Below, one piece after another: positions 16,774 to 24,916 of a stretch of 64,000 bases of DNA (position 1 is the first letter of the stretch; the number at the start of each line of letters is the position of its first letter). The notes beneath the pieces were generated by a model. That model searched no databases, was not told where the DNA came from, and saw nothing but the letters and a program-made list of their open reading frames with translations. The translations under genes and the position numbers were made by a program. The DNA comes from Paenibacillus sabuli (GTDB taxonomy: Bacteria; Bacillota; Bacilli; Paenibacillales; Paenibacillaceae): positions 124,001-188,000 of the forward strand of contig NZ_JACXIZ010000012.1 of NCBI RefSeq assembly GCF_014705605.1, given 5' to 3'.

Positions 16774-17961
16774 TTGTCCGCTCATCACATCCTGATTCTG
16801 CTGGCGATCGGCTACGTGCTCTATGTCGCGGATCGCATCCAAAGCCGCATCCCCGTGCCGCTGCTGCTCGTGCTGATCGGCATGGGCTGCGCGTATGTGC
16901 CGGTCTTCGCCGAAGTGGAGATCACGCGCGAGCTGCTGTTCGAAGGCTTGCTCCCTGCGCTGCTGTTCGTCTCGGCGTATCGCTTGTCCTTCTCCGCGCT
17001 GCGCCGCCACGGCGCCATGATCGGCCTGCTGAGCACGGCCGGCCTGCTGCTCACCGCGCTGCTGCTCGGCGGTCTGATCTGGCTCGTGCAGCCGCTCGCG
17101 GTGTCGCTCTCCTTCGCCGCCGCGCTAACGCTCGCCGCCGTCCTCACCCCCACCGATCCGGTGTCCGTCGTCGGCGTGCTGCGCAATTCGGACGTCAATC
17201 CGATGCTCGTTTCCGTCATCGAAGGCGAATCGATGATCAACGACGGCACGAGCGTCGTCGTGTTCGCCATCGCCTCCCGGCTCATGCTGGAGGGGGCGAC
17301 CTTCACCGTCGGCGGGTTCGCGTGGCAGTTCGCGACGGTGTCGCTGGGCGGCGCGGCGATCGGGCTCGTCGTCGGCTGGCTGCTGGCGAAGAGCATCTAC
17401 CTCACACCGCGCAAGGAGTACCAGGTAATGCTTAGCATTATCATTAGCTACGGCAGCTTTTATCTGGCCGAGGCGCTCGGCGCCTCCGGCGTGCTCGCCA
17501 CCGTCGCGGCAGGCATCATGCTCGCCTGGGAGTTCCAGCGCTCGCGCACGGAGGCGCGGTACCGCGACAGTCTCGAGGGCTTCTGGAGCGTGGTCGATCC
17601 GAGCCTGACCTCGCTCGTCTTTCTGATCATCGGCATCGTCTCCGTCCAGTACATCGAATGGACGCAATGGCCGGCCATGCTGGGCATCTTCGCCGCCTCG
17701 CTGCTCGTCCGCTATATCGTCCTCTTGCTGCTGCTCGGTCCGGTCGGCGCCTGGCGGCGGGAGCTCAGCTGGCGCGGCTTCACCGTGCTGACGATGGCGG
17801 ATGTGCGGGGCACGATGTCGGTCGTGCTGCTGCTGACGCTGACGACCGAATTGCCCGAGCGGCTGAGCGGGTTGCTGTCGCTGGCCTTCGGCGTCGTGCT
17901 GTGCTCGCTCGTGCTGCAGAGCGTGATCGTATACCCGCTGGCCCGCCTCGTGCGGCGCTGA
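16774..17961 (+). CDS. CPA1-family Na+(K+)/H+ antiporter
   Basis: 395 residues with about 12 membrane helices. AAVLTPTDPVSVVGVL carries the TDP ion-binding motif, and EGESMINDGTSVVVF carries the ND acidic residue of CPA1/NhaP antiporters. It would expel Na+ or K+ for protons. The long cytoplasmic C-terminal tail of some NhaP proteins is missing. The start is TTG with AAAGGAGGG 7 nt before it. It is the second gene of the TauE operon; no terminator is seen after it. Confidence 0.9.
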   Translation: MSAHHILILLAIGYVLYVADRIQSRIPVPLLLVLIGMGCAYVPVFAEVEITRELLFEGLLPALLFVSAYRLSFSALRRHGAMIGLLSTAGLLLTALLLGGLIWLVQPLAVSLSFAAALTLAAVLTPTDPVSVVGVLRNSDVNPMLVSVIEGESMINDGTSVVVFAIASRLMLEGATFTVGGFAWQFATVSLGGAAIGLVVGWLLAKSIYLTPRKEYQVMLSIIISYGSFYLAEALGASGVLATVAAGIMLAWEFQRSRTEARYRDSLEGFWSVVDPSLTSLVFLIIGIVSVQYIEWTQWPAMLGIFAASLLVRYIVLLLLLGPVGAWRRELSWRGFTVLTMADVRGTMSVVLLLTLTTELPERLSGLLSLAFGVVLCSLVLQSVIVYPLARLVRR

Positions 17962-18092
17962 ATCAATCGGAATGCGGGTAGTTGCGGGTAGTCCCGTACG
18001 GCGCTGCGCCGACCAAGGTGCGGTTGACGAGCCGTGCGGATTTTTTGGGAACAGCTGTGGTAATATAAGTCCAAAAGGAGGGAATTCCCGCT

Positions 18093-19325
18093 ATGAGCAA
18101 GCATGAAAAACAGTTAGCGAAATACGCCGAGCTGGCGGTCAAGGTCGGCATCAACATTCAGCCCGGACAGACGCTCGTCGTCACCGCCCCGATCGCAGCC
18201 GCGCCGTTCGTCCGGCTCGCCGCCCGCACCGCCTACGAAGGCGGCGCCAAAAACGTACATATCGAATGGAACGACGACCAGGTGACGCGCCTCAAGTACG
18301 AGCTCGCGCCGGACGAAGCGTTCCTGGAGTACCCGCGCTGGCGGGCGCAGGGCTGGGAGGAGATGGCCGAGGCCGGAGCAGCCTTCCTGTCCGTCGTCGC
18401 CTCCGACCCGGACCTGCTCAAGGGCATCGATCCGCAGCGCATCGCGAGCGCCAACAAGACAGCCGGCGAAGCGCTCAAAAAATGGCGCACGTATCCGATG
18501 TCCGACAAGGTAAGCTGGACCGTCGTCGCCGTGCCGTCGCCCGCATGGGCGGCGAAGGTATTCCCCGACCTGCCGGAGGGACAGCAGGAGGATGCGCTGT
18601 GGGATGCGATCTTCGCCGCCACGCGCGTCACCGCCGGCGATCCGGTCGAGGCCTGGGAGTCGCATCTGGGCACGCTGGACGCCAAGGCAGAGTACCTCAA
18701 CGCGCGCAAGTATACGGCGCTGCGCTACACCGCGCCCGGCACCGATCTAACGGTCGGCCTCCCGGACGGTCACTACTGGATCAGCGCGGGCAGCGAGAAC
18801 AAGGAAGGCACGCGCTTCGTCGCCAATATGCCGACCGAGGAAGTATTCACCGCGCCGCACAAGGACAAGGTGAACGGCAAGGTACACAGCACCAAGCCGC
18901 TCAGCTACGGCGGCACGCTGATCCGCGACTTCACGCTTGTCTTCAAGGACGGCAAGGTTGTCGATGTGGAAGCGGCGGAGGGCGCTGAGGTGCTGAAGCG
19001 GCTCGTCGAGACCGACGAGGGCGCCGCCCGGCTCGGCGAAGTCGCGCTCGTGCCACACCGCTCGCCGATCTCGGACACGAACCTGGTGTTCTACAACACG
19101 CTGTTCGACGAGAATGCCTCCTGCCACCTCGCGGTCGGCAACGCGTACGCCTTCTGCCTGGAGGGCGGCAAGGAAATGACGCAGGAGCAGCTCGCCGAGC
19201 GCGGGCTCAACGAGAGCATCGTTCACGTCGACTTCATGATCGGCTCGGCCGAGCTCGATATCGACGGCGTGCGTCCCGACGGCACGACCGAACCGGTCAT
19301 GCGCAGCGGCAATTGGGCGATCTGA
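18093..19325 (+). CDS. M29-family aminopeptidase
   Basis: 410 residues, standard for family M29 (AmpS, aminopeptidase T). NIQPGQTLVVTAPI, GSENKEGTRFVANMPTEE and HVDFMIGSAELDIDG are family signatures; the last includes His and Asp metal ligands. It removes N-terminal residues from peptides in the cytosol with two metal ions. AAAAGGAGGG precedes the ATG. The last 10 codons form the first unit of a 37-bp tandem repeat that continues past the stop, so the C-terminal codons have been duplicated downstream as non-coding DNA. Confidence 0.93.
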   Translation: MSKHEKQLAKYAELAVKVGINIQPGQTLVVTAPIAAAPFVRLAARTAYEGGAKNVHIEWNDDQVTRLKYELAPDEAFLEYPRWRAQGWEEMAEAGAAFLSVVASDPDLLKGIDPQRIASANKTAGEALKKWRTYPMSDKVSWTVVAVPSPAWAAKVFPDLPEGQQEDALWDAIFAATRVTAGDPVEAWESHLGTLDAKAEYLNARKYTALRYTAPGTDLTVGLPDGHYWISAGSENKEGTRFVANMPTEEVFTAPHKDKVNGKVHSTKPLSYGGTLIRDFTLVFKDGKVVDVEAAEGAEVLKRLVETDEGAARLGEVALVPHRSPISDTNLVFYNTLFDENASCHLAVGNAYAFCLEGGKEMTQEQLAERGLNESIVHVDFMIGSAELDIDGVRPDGTTEPVMRSGNWAI

Positions 19326-19405
19326 GATCGCGGTCATGCGCGGCGGCGGCTGGGTGATCTGGGCAGCCGGTCACGCGCGGCAGCGGCTGGCTCTATCGGA
19401 CATTT
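19295..19405. repeat. 37-bp tandem array, three units, overlapping a gene end
   Basis: Units begin GGTCAYGCGC at 19295, 19332 and 19369, exactly 37 bp apart. The first unit contains the end of the aminopeptidase gene with its stop codon. The array runs directly into repeat module M3. Confidence 0.8.
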
Positions 19406-19574
19406 TTGTCCGCTAGCGCGGCTATTCACGTAAAAAAATCCGGCTAACGGACGCTTTTGTCCGCTAGCCGGATGATCACACCGCCGCGCCTCGCGTTTTG
19501 CTGGCTAATGGACAAAAATGTCCGCTACAGCAAATAGTTCTCGATATTCAGATGCTAACGGACAAAAATGTCCG
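19397..19574. repeat. Four-repeat module M3 (family III, palindromic)
   Basis: Four 16-bp cores of the type CGGACAAAAATGTCCG at 19397-19412, 19448-19463, 19509-19524 and 19559-19574, spaced 51, 61 and 50 bp. The first two have the T-rich centre on this strand and the last two the A-rich centre, so the order is forward-forward-reverse-reverse. Most copies are flanked by CTAA or CTAG. With the tandem array, this fills the 380 bp between the convergent aminopeptidase and Hsp20 genes. Confidence 0.88.
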
Positions 19575-19705
19575 GCAGCGCGAGCGCAGTATTGCGATCC
19601 TCGCAATCCGACGTCAACACCGCTTCACGCCGGCGCTGGATCCGCGCCAGTTCGGCTTCGCGCGCAGCTTGAGCATCAGGCGGCTTCGCGCAGTCCAAGC
19701 AACCT

Positions 19706-20149
19706 TTACTGGATGTCAATCTGCCGCGCCTGCTTGACCGCCTCGGCCACCTTCGGTACCTCAAGCTTCAGTACGCCGTTCTCCAGCTTGGCGGCAATGC
19801 GATCCTCGTCAATGTTGTCCGCATAAAAGCGGCGCATATACTGGCCGTGGTAGCGCTCCGAGCGCAGCACGCGATCCTGATCGTCCTTCGCTTCCTCGCT
19901 GACCTTACGCTCGGCCCGGATCGTCAGATAGCCGTCCTCGTAGGTTACCTTAATGTCTTCCTTCGCAAAACCCGGCAGCTCGGCTTCAATGAAATATGCG
20001 CCTTCGGTCTCGCGAATATCCGTGGACAGCGAGCGCGTGCGGCCCGTCGTCAGCGCGCCGAAGGGACGCTCGAATATAGGGGTAAAGGAGCTGAGCATGT
20101 CCCCGAGTGGCACGTCGTTCCGCTTGCGATAAGTGACCAGATTAAACAT
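19706..20149 (-). CDS. Small heat-shock protein, Hsp20/alpha-crystallin
   Basis: 147 residues. A short N-terminal arm leads into an alpha-crystallin domain (about 40-135; TDIRETEGAYFIEAELPGF, then KEDIKVTYEDGYLTIRAER), ending with the strand GVLKLEVPK. Such proteins hold unfolded clients as oligomers without using ATP. TAGGAGG precedes the ATG. A well-spaced promoter lies at 20238-20267; no CIRCE element is seen, so HrcA control is unlikely. Confidence 0.93.
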   Translation of the reverse strand: MFNLVTYRKRNDVPLGDMLSSFTPIFERPFGALTTGRTRSLSTDIRETEGAYFIEAELPGFAKEDIKVTYEDGYLTIRAERKVSEEAKDDQDRVLRSERYHGQYMRRFYADNIDEDRIAAKLENGVLKLEVPKVAEAVKQARQIDIQ

Positions 20150-20237
20150 ACGTCATTCCTCCTAATATTAAGTAGAATTGAGATTTCGGAAACGATCCGA
20201 CCGCCATCCTGCGTCGATCACATCGTTCGTTGGCTTT

Positions 20238-20267
20238 ATTATACGGCGCTTCTGCTCAGCTGCTCAA
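20238..20267 (-). promoter_or_regulatory. Promoter of the hsp20 gene
   Basis: On the minus strand, TTGAGC (20262-20267) and TATAAT (20238-20243) are separated by 18 bp. This is a vegetative-type promoter. Confidence 0.65.
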
Positions 20268-20402
20268 ACCTCATAAAGCGCGATATTTACCCGAAATTGG
20301 CCAAAATCAGCGATTTCATTAACCTTATCGCCCTCAATCTTTGACTTTGACTTTCTTTGACTTTTTATTGATTTTTATATTTGCTGACCAGTTTTATATA
20401 CG

Positions 20403-20465
20403 GACAACTTGCCCATTTTATAAATTGACACTTGGTTTGCTTTTGTATATTGACAACTTGCCCAT
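20403..20465. repeat. Direct repeat GACAACTTGCCCAT
   Basis: The 14-bp sequence occurs at 20403-20416 and 20452-20465, 49 bp apart. TTGACA -35-like boxes lie at 20425-20430 and 20450-20455. The surrounding 20150-20520 region is AT-rich, unlike the rest of the window, and holds no gene. Confidence 0.55.
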
Positions 20466-20466
20466 C

Positions 20467-20492
20467 TTTATATAAGTTATTACTTATATAAA
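20467..20492. promoter_or_regulatory. Probable ArsR-family operator
   Basis: TTTATATAAGT (20467-20477) and its perfect complement ACTTATATAAA (20482-20492) are separated by TATT. The 26-bp dyad covers the -10 area below TTGACA (20450-20455) and lies 28 bp before the operon containing the ArsR regulator, as expected for autorepression. Confidence 0.7.
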
Positions 20493-20520
20493 CTGAATCT
20501 TATATAAGGGAGCGACTGGA

Positions 20521-21174
20521 ATGTCCATTGATTTCGAAAAAAGTCTGGGCGCCGTGACGCGCACCGTATCGGAGGAGCAGCAAAGAGAAGGGAAGCCGGT
20601 GCGCCGCGTTACGCTGGAGCGAACCTACGCCACGACGGCAAACGATCTGTGGGACGTGGTGACGAACCCCGAACGATTAAAGCGGTTTTTCGCGCCGGTG
20701 ACCGGCGAACTCAAGCTGGGCGGACGCTTTCAGATCGAGGGCAATGCAGCCGGCACGGTTACGACATGCGAACCGACGCAGTATTTCGCTGCCACGTGGG
20801 AGTTCGCCGGCGACGTGAGCTGGATCGAGGTGCGAATCGCGCCCGAAGGCGAGGCACGCTGCCGGATTGCGCTGTCTCACATCTGTCCAATCAATGCGCA
20901 CTGGGCGCAATTTGGTCCTGGCGCGACCGGGGTAGGCTGGGACCTGAGCCTGCTCGGTCTGGGAGCCTATCTGGCGGACACGGCGTTCGAGCCTTCCGAA
21001 GGACAAGCCATGCTGATGTCGGAAGCGGGCATGGCCTTCATCGTCGGCGCTTGCCAGCAGTGGGGACAGGCCGCGGCTGCTGCGGGCGAGCCCGCTGAAC
21101 AGGCCGAAGCGGCCGCCGCACGCACGACCGCCTTCTACACCGGCGGTGCTGCCGGGGAGCGGCAGGAGGACTAG
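20521..21174 (+). CDS. SRPBCC (AHSA1-like) domain protein
   Basis: 217 residues. TLERTYATTANDLWDVVTNPERLKRFFAPV is the usual opening of the activator-of-Hsp90-homologue/polyketide-cyclase-like fold, a hydrophobic cavity that binds lipophilic ligands. The last 40 residues are Ala/Glu-rich. SRPBCC-ArsR operons are common in Bacillales, but the ligand is unknown. AAGGGAG precedes the ATG. Three bases separate the stop from the ArsR gene. Confidence 0.85.
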   Translation: MSIDFEKSLGAVTRTVSEEQQREGKPVRRVTLERTYATTANDLWDVVTNPERLKRFFAPVTGELKLGGRFQIEGNAAGTVTTCEPTQYFAATWEFAGDVSWIEVRIAPEGEARCRIALSHICPINAHWAQFGPGATGVGWDLSLLGLGAYLADTAFEPSEGQAMLMSEAGMAFIVGACQQWGQAAAAAGEPAEQAEAAAARTTAFYTGGAAGERQED

Positions 21175-21177
21175 GCG

Positions 21178-21507
21178 ATGCACGCATTCGATGTGCTCGG
21201 CGATCCGGTCCGGCGCCGCATCCTGGAATTGCTCGGTACCGGCGAACAACGCTCAGGCGCGCTCGTAGACGTCATTCGAGGGGAGTTCGGCATTACCCAG
21301 GCTGCCGTCTCGCAGCACTTGCGGGTGCTGCGGGAGAACGGCTTTGCCCGCGTGCGAGTCGACGGGCCCCGGCGCATCTACACGGTGGACGCCGCTCCAT
21401 TACAAGAGGTGGACGCCTGGCTGAGCCGCTTCCGCGCCTTCTGGGAGCCTGCGCTGGACGCCATCGAGCTGGAGATCGCCAGAGGCAAAAAAGAGCGCGG
21501 CGAGTAA
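21178..21507 (+). CDS. ArsR-family transcriptional repressor
   Basis: 109 residues. FDVLGDPVRRRILELL is the ArsR opening, and GITQAAVSQHLRVLRENGFARVRVDGPRRIYTV is the winged helix-turn-helix. No CxC metal site is present, so it belongs to the non-metal ArsR subgroup usually found with SRPBCC proteins (YdfF/SdpR-like). It probably represses its own operon through the perfect dyad at 20467-20492. GGAGG lies 9 nt before the ATG. Confidence 0.92.
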   Translation: MHAFDVLGDPVRRRILELLGTGEQRSGALVDVIRGEFGITQAAVSQHLRVLRENGFARVRVDGPRRIYTVDAAPLQEVDAWLSRFRAFWEPALDAIELEIARGKKERGE

Positions 21508-21686
21508 GTCGCAAGCCGCTCCCTTAACGGCCGGACACCGCATGTGGCCTGGATGCATGCGGCCAATCCATACATCGAACACACCCCCTTGGCTTGGATA
21601 CTTGAATCTCGCCTCACTCCGTCCCCCATTATTACTCTCCACGACTCTCCACGTACTACCCTGCTCTCATTGCAGGTGCATGCGGA

Positions 21687-22310
21687 CTACATCAGTCCGC
21701 CGCTCCGTTCCGCGAGCCACGCTGCGGCGGCCTCCGCCTCGCTGGTCGTCAATTGATGACCGGCGTCCTCCCAATGCACGGTGACTTCGGCACCGGCGCC
21801 GCGAAGCAGCCCGGCCAGTTCCTCGGTCTCCGCACGCGAGGCGATCGGATCATTGGTGCCGGCCCCGATGAATACCGGGATGCCGCTCAGGTCGGGCAGC
21901 GCGAGGCCGCGCAGCGGCACCATCGGATGATGCAGGATCGCGCCGCGCAACGCAGCCCGGTCGTGCATCAGCAGACTGGCCGCGATGTTGGCCCCGTTGG
22001 AGTATCCGACGGCGACCATGCGCGAGCGGTCCAAGCCGTACTGCGCCGCCGCCTCATTCAGGAAAGCATGCAGCTCGCGCGTGCGCAGCACCAGGTCCTC
22101 CTCGTCGAATACACCCTCCGCGAGCCGACGGAAGAAGCGCGGCATGCCCCGCTCCAGCACGTTGCCCCGCGGCGAGAGAATCGCCGAGCCGCTCGAGAGA
22201 CGGCGGGCAAGCGGGATCAGATCCCGCTCCGTGCCGCCTGTCCCGTGCAGCGCCACCAGGATCGGCGCCTGCGGATCGTCCCCTGCTTCGTATAGATGCT
22301 TCATCGTCAT
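21687..22310 (-). CDS. mhqD: MhqD-like carboxylesterase/phospholipase
   Basis: 207 residues, alpha/beta-hydrolase fold. VALHGTGGTERDL carries the oxyanion-hole segment and VGYSNGANIA the nucleophile Ser; TNDPI holds the Asp and AGHQL the His. In B. subtilis, MhqD is made with ring-cleavage dioxygenases in response to methylhydroquinone and is thought to process their products. Its start overlaps the stop of the dioxygenase gene (ATGA), so the two are coupled. GGAGGAG lies 6 nt before the chosen ATG at 22310; an in-frame ATG two codons later is possible. Confidence 0.87.
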   Translation of the reverse strand: MTMKHLYEAGDDPQAPILVALHGTGGTERDLIPLARRLSSGSAILSPRGNVLERGMPRFFRRLAEGVFDEEDLVLRTRELHAFLNEAAAQYGLDRSRMVAVGYSNGANIAASLLMHDRAALRGAILHHPMVPLRGLALPDLSGIPVFIGAGTNDPIASRAETEELAGLLRGAGAEVTVHWEDAGHQLTTSEAEAAAAWLAERSGGLM

Positions 22311-23278
22311 GCTTGCTCCTCCCCTCTCCCGTAAGGCAGCCGGATCGGCGGCAGCTCTGCTGCGATCTCGGCGCGCTGCGACTCGAACCATTCCGGCAGC
22401 ATCAGCTGCTCGCCCAGCGTCTCCACCGGCTCGTCGCGGGCGAAGCCCGGCGGATCGGTCGCGATCTCGAACAGGATCCCGCCATGCTCGCGGAAGTAGA
22501 GCGCCTGGAAGTACTGCCGATCGACGATCGGCGTCGGCCGGTAGCCCTGGTCCGCCACCTGTCTGCGCCAGGCGGCATGCTGCTCGTCGTCCACAGCCCG
22601 CCAGGCGATGTGATGCACCGTGCCGGCCCCGCCGCGCCCGGGCTCGCGGCTGGTCAGCAGCACATCGACGCGGCCGCCCAGCTCGCCCGGCGCCGCGAAG
22701 CGGGCGTATCCCGCGTCCTCGCCGATCCGCGTCATGCCGAGCAGCGTCTCCATTGTCTCCATCGTACGCGGCGCGTCCAGGCTATACAGCACCGCGCCGT
22801 CGAAGCCGCGGATCGCATATGCTGCCGGCACGCCTCCGCCGGTCCAGACGCTTACGGCGTTCGCCTCGCGCTCGGTCAGCTGCAGCCGCAGCCCGTCGAC
22901 GTCGGCCAGATTCAGATTATTGGCCCCGAAGCGCTGTCCTCTCGTGACCGACACGCCGTGCTCGGCCAGCCGCTTCTCCCAGTACCCAAGCGCGCCTGTC
23001 GGCACGGCGAATACGGTCGCGGCGACCTGCCCCCCGCCGACGACGCCGCCCCTTGCATGCGGCCAGGGGAACAGCGTCAGGATCGTACCCGGGCTGCCGA
23101 CCTCGTCGCCGAAGTACAGATGGTACACCTCCGGCGCGTCGAAGTTGATCGTCTGTTTCACCAGCCGCAGGCCGAGCACCCCGGCGTAAAAATCGACATT
23201 GGCCTGCGGGTCCCGCGCGAAGGCCGTAATATGATGAATCCCCGTCGTTTTCAGTGTCGCTGGATTAATTGCGGACAT
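22307..23278 (-). CDS. mhqO: Ring-cleaving dioxygenase, MhqO/MhqA-like (VOC superfamily)
   Basis: 323 residues, two VOC modules. The opening GIHHITAFARDPQANVDFYAG supplies a metal-binding His; HHIAWRA (second module) and GGILFEIATDPPGF supply the second His and the Glu. The enzyme would open quinol or catechol-type rings with Fe(II) and oxygen, detoxifying quinones. First gene of the mhqO-mhqD operon, with AAAGGAG before the ATG. A site matching the one before mhqR lies at 23361-23376, so MhqR repression is likely. Confidence 0.9.
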   Translation of the reverse strand: MSAINPATLKTTGIHHITAFARDPQANVDFYAGVLGLRLVKQTINFDAPEVYHLYFGDEVGSPGTILTLFPWPHARGGVVGGGQVAATVFAVPTGALGYWEKRLAEHGVSVTRGQRFGANNLNLADVDGLRLQLTEREANAVSVWTGGGVPAAYAIRGFDGAVLYSLDAPRTMETMETLLGMTRIGEDAGYARFAAPGELGGRVDVLLTSREPGRGGAGTVHHIAWRAVDDEQHAAWRRQVADQGYRPTPIVDRQYFQALYFREHGGILFEIATDPPGFARDEPVETLGEQLMLPEWFESQRAEIAAELPPIRLPYGRGEEQA

Positions 23279-23360
23279 GTTCCTGCACTCCTTTATACCG
23301 TTTATTTTTTACATCCCGAATTATTTTGCAGCCAATTGGCGTTGTTCAGTCGCACCATCT

Positions 23361-23376
23361 ATCTTTACATTAAGAT
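23361..23376. promoter_or_regulatory. Probable MhqR operator before mhqO
   Basis: ATCTTTACATTAAGAT is an imperfect inverted repeat that shares both outer arms with the perfect dyad at 24059-24074. It lies 83 bp upstream of mhqO, over a weak -10. B. subtilis MhqR boxes are also ATCT...AGAT dyads. Confidence 0.6.
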
Positions 23377-23538
23377 ATTAACTCGGCAAAAGCAGCCTTC
23401 AGCTCTGCAGCATGAATGCCGCGTCGTGTTTTTGGATCGGCCCAATCAGGCAAAGCGCGCAATCGGAGCAAATTCTGCTTAAACATCAGGAAATTTCTAT
23501 CGGAATATCAGGAAGCCTCTTCTACCGGCACATCCAGG

Positions 23539-24027
23539 CTATGGCTGCTCCGCCGTCTTGCCGAGCTGCTTCAGCAGCTTCGTCGCCTGCAGTTGCTCCT
23601 CATATCCGAGACCGGCCATGATGGCCTGCACCGCAGCGGCATGCTCGGGGAAGATCCGGCGCAGCAGAGCCAGACCCTGGTCCGTTAGCTCTGCAAACAC
23701 GACCCTGCGATCGTCCGGAGAAGGCACGCGGCGAATCAGGCTTTTGCCTTCCAGCTTGTCAATGTTGTAGGTCACGCTGCCGCTGGTAACCAGGATCTTC
23801 TGCCCGATCTGCTGCAACGGCACCCGCCCCTTGTTATACAACAGCTCCAATATTGTAAATTCGGACGGGGACAGCCCGCGCTGCTTCATATCCTTCACCG
23901 CCTTGTCCATCACGGTCTTGTAGGCCTTGGACAGTACCACCAGCAGCTTGAGCGCCGCATCCTGCTCCGTCGGAGCGGCTGCGATCGTATCCGCAACGGG
24001 GCCTGTTGTTCCAGATTCCTTGCCCAT
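23539..24027 (-). CDS. mhqR: MarR-family quinone-responsive repressor MhqR
   Basis: 162 residues. LKLLVVLSKAYKTVMDKAVKDMKQRGLSPSEFTILELLYNKG followed by PLQQIGQKILVTSGSVTYNIDKLE matches B. subtilis MhqR in layout (from memory), and DDRRVVFAELTDQG is the MarR wing. It should repress mhqO-mhqD until quinones or electrophiles appear. The ATG at 24027 has GGAGGGG upstream. The gene has its own promoter, with a perfect dyad at 24059-24074 suggesting autoregulation. Confidence 0.88.
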   Translation of the reverse strand: MGKESGTTGPVADTIAAAPTEQDAALKLLVVLSKAYKTVMDKAVKDMKQRGLSPSEFTILELLYNKGRVPLQQIGQKILVTSGSVTYNIDKLEGKSLIRRVPSPDDRRVVFAELTDQGLALLRRIFPEHAAAVQAIMAGLGYEEQLQATKLLKQLGKTAEQP

Positions 24028-24058
24028 GCCATCCCCTCCAACCATCTTTTATTTAAAA

Positions 24059-24098
24059 ATCTTAAATTTAAGATATATCATTCGAGGTGTTTTGTCAA
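24059..24098 (-). promoter_or_regulatory. mhqR promoter and palindromic operator
   Basis: ATCTTAAATTTAAGAT (24059-24074) is a perfect 16-bp palindrome. On the minus strand TTGACA (24093-24098) and TATCTT (24070-24075) are 17 bp apart, so the operator covers the -10. Confidence 0.7.
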
Positions 24099-24143
24099 TC
24101 CCTCCCGGAGCGTGCTATACTTGCCCCAATATACTTGCCCCAA
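24092..24143 (+). promoter_or_regulatory. Promoter with duplicated -10 for the spermidine-synthase-like gene
   Basis: TTGTCA (24092-24097) is 18 bp from an extended -10, TGCTATACT (24113-24121). The 14-bp unit TATACTTGCCCCAA is repeated perfectly at 24116-24129 and 24130-24143, giving two tandem -10 boxes. The -35 shares bases with the divergent mhqR -35. Confidence 0.6.
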
Positions 24144-24182
24144 CACAACTGGCTAAACGCCACCGGGAAGGAGGCTCGACGA

Positions 24183-24911
24183 ATGGAGCTGCGCATGAAG
24201 CTGGGAGAAGGCGCGGATGAGCTGGTCGTGTACGACACGGAGGAACTGTACGGCGAGCGCGGCCGATTCCGAGTCCTTCAATTCTCCAAGACTGCGGTGC
24301 AGGGCGCGCTCGATCTGGACGATCCGCAGCGCGTCGTATTCGAATACACACGCGCAATGCTGCATCTGCTGACCCACAATCGGCAGCCCTCCGAACGGGT
24401 CTTCATGATCGGACACGGCATCGGAACAATTGCTGCGCAGCTGCCCGAGACGCGCGTCACAACAGCCGAGCTGGACCCGCGCGTCCTGGAGGTAAGCCGC
24501 GAATGGTTCGGCTACGATCAGGACAATGTGCGGATCGGCGACGGCCGCGAGCTACTCGCCAATGAACCTGAACAGTCGCTGGACGGCGTGCTGCTGGATG
24601 CCTTCGACGCCCGCGGGACGCCGGCTCATCTGCTGTCGCGCGACTTCATGCGTCTGGCCCGGGCCAAGCTGGCCGAGGGCGGCCTGCTGATCGCCAATCT
24701 GGCCGGACGCGGCCGGCGCGATCGCCCGGCTGCAGCCGCCTACGCCGCGATGGCCGCACAGTTTGCGCACGCGCAAGCCTATGTGCTGCCGGCCGCCGGC
24801 AGGGGCGATATCGTCAACCTCGTGCTCGCCGCCAGCGATCGGCCGATCCACTGCCAGGGACGCGCCATGGCCGGCTTCGTGCCGTTCGCGCCTGAAGTAA
24901 TCGATCCCTAG
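24183..24911 (+). CDS. Spermidine-synthase-like methyltransferase-fold protein
   Basis: 242 residues. MIGHGIGTIAAQLP is the glycine-rich motif I, TTAELDPRVLEVSREWFG carries the acidic residue that binds the cofactor ribose, and IGDGRELL and GVLLDAFDARGTP complete the Rossmann core of the spermidine synthase family. It may be a spermidine-synthase-like aminopropyl- or methyltransferase; no SpeD or SpeB partner is nearby, and polyamine activity is not shown. GGAAGGAGG lies 7 nt before the ATG. A 37-bp tandem array starts 6 bp after the stop. Confidence 0.78.
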   Translation: MELRMKLGEGADELVVYDTEELYGERGRFRVLQFSKTAVQGALDLDDPQRVVFEYTRAMLHLLTHNRQPSERVFMIGHGIGTIAAQLPETRVTTAELDPRVLEVSREWFGYDQDNVRIGDGRELLANEPEQSLDGVLLDAFDARGTPAHLLSRDFMRLARAKLAEGGLLIANLAGRGRRDRPAAAAYAAMAAQFAHAQAYVLPAAGRGDIVNLVLAASDRPIHCQGRAMAGFVPFAPEVIDP

Positions 24912-24916
24912 TCCAG

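Noticed and set aside
20150-20520. CIRCE or HrcA control of hsp20
   Set aside because: No TTAGCACTC-N9-GAGTGCTAA element is present; the promoter looks vegetative.
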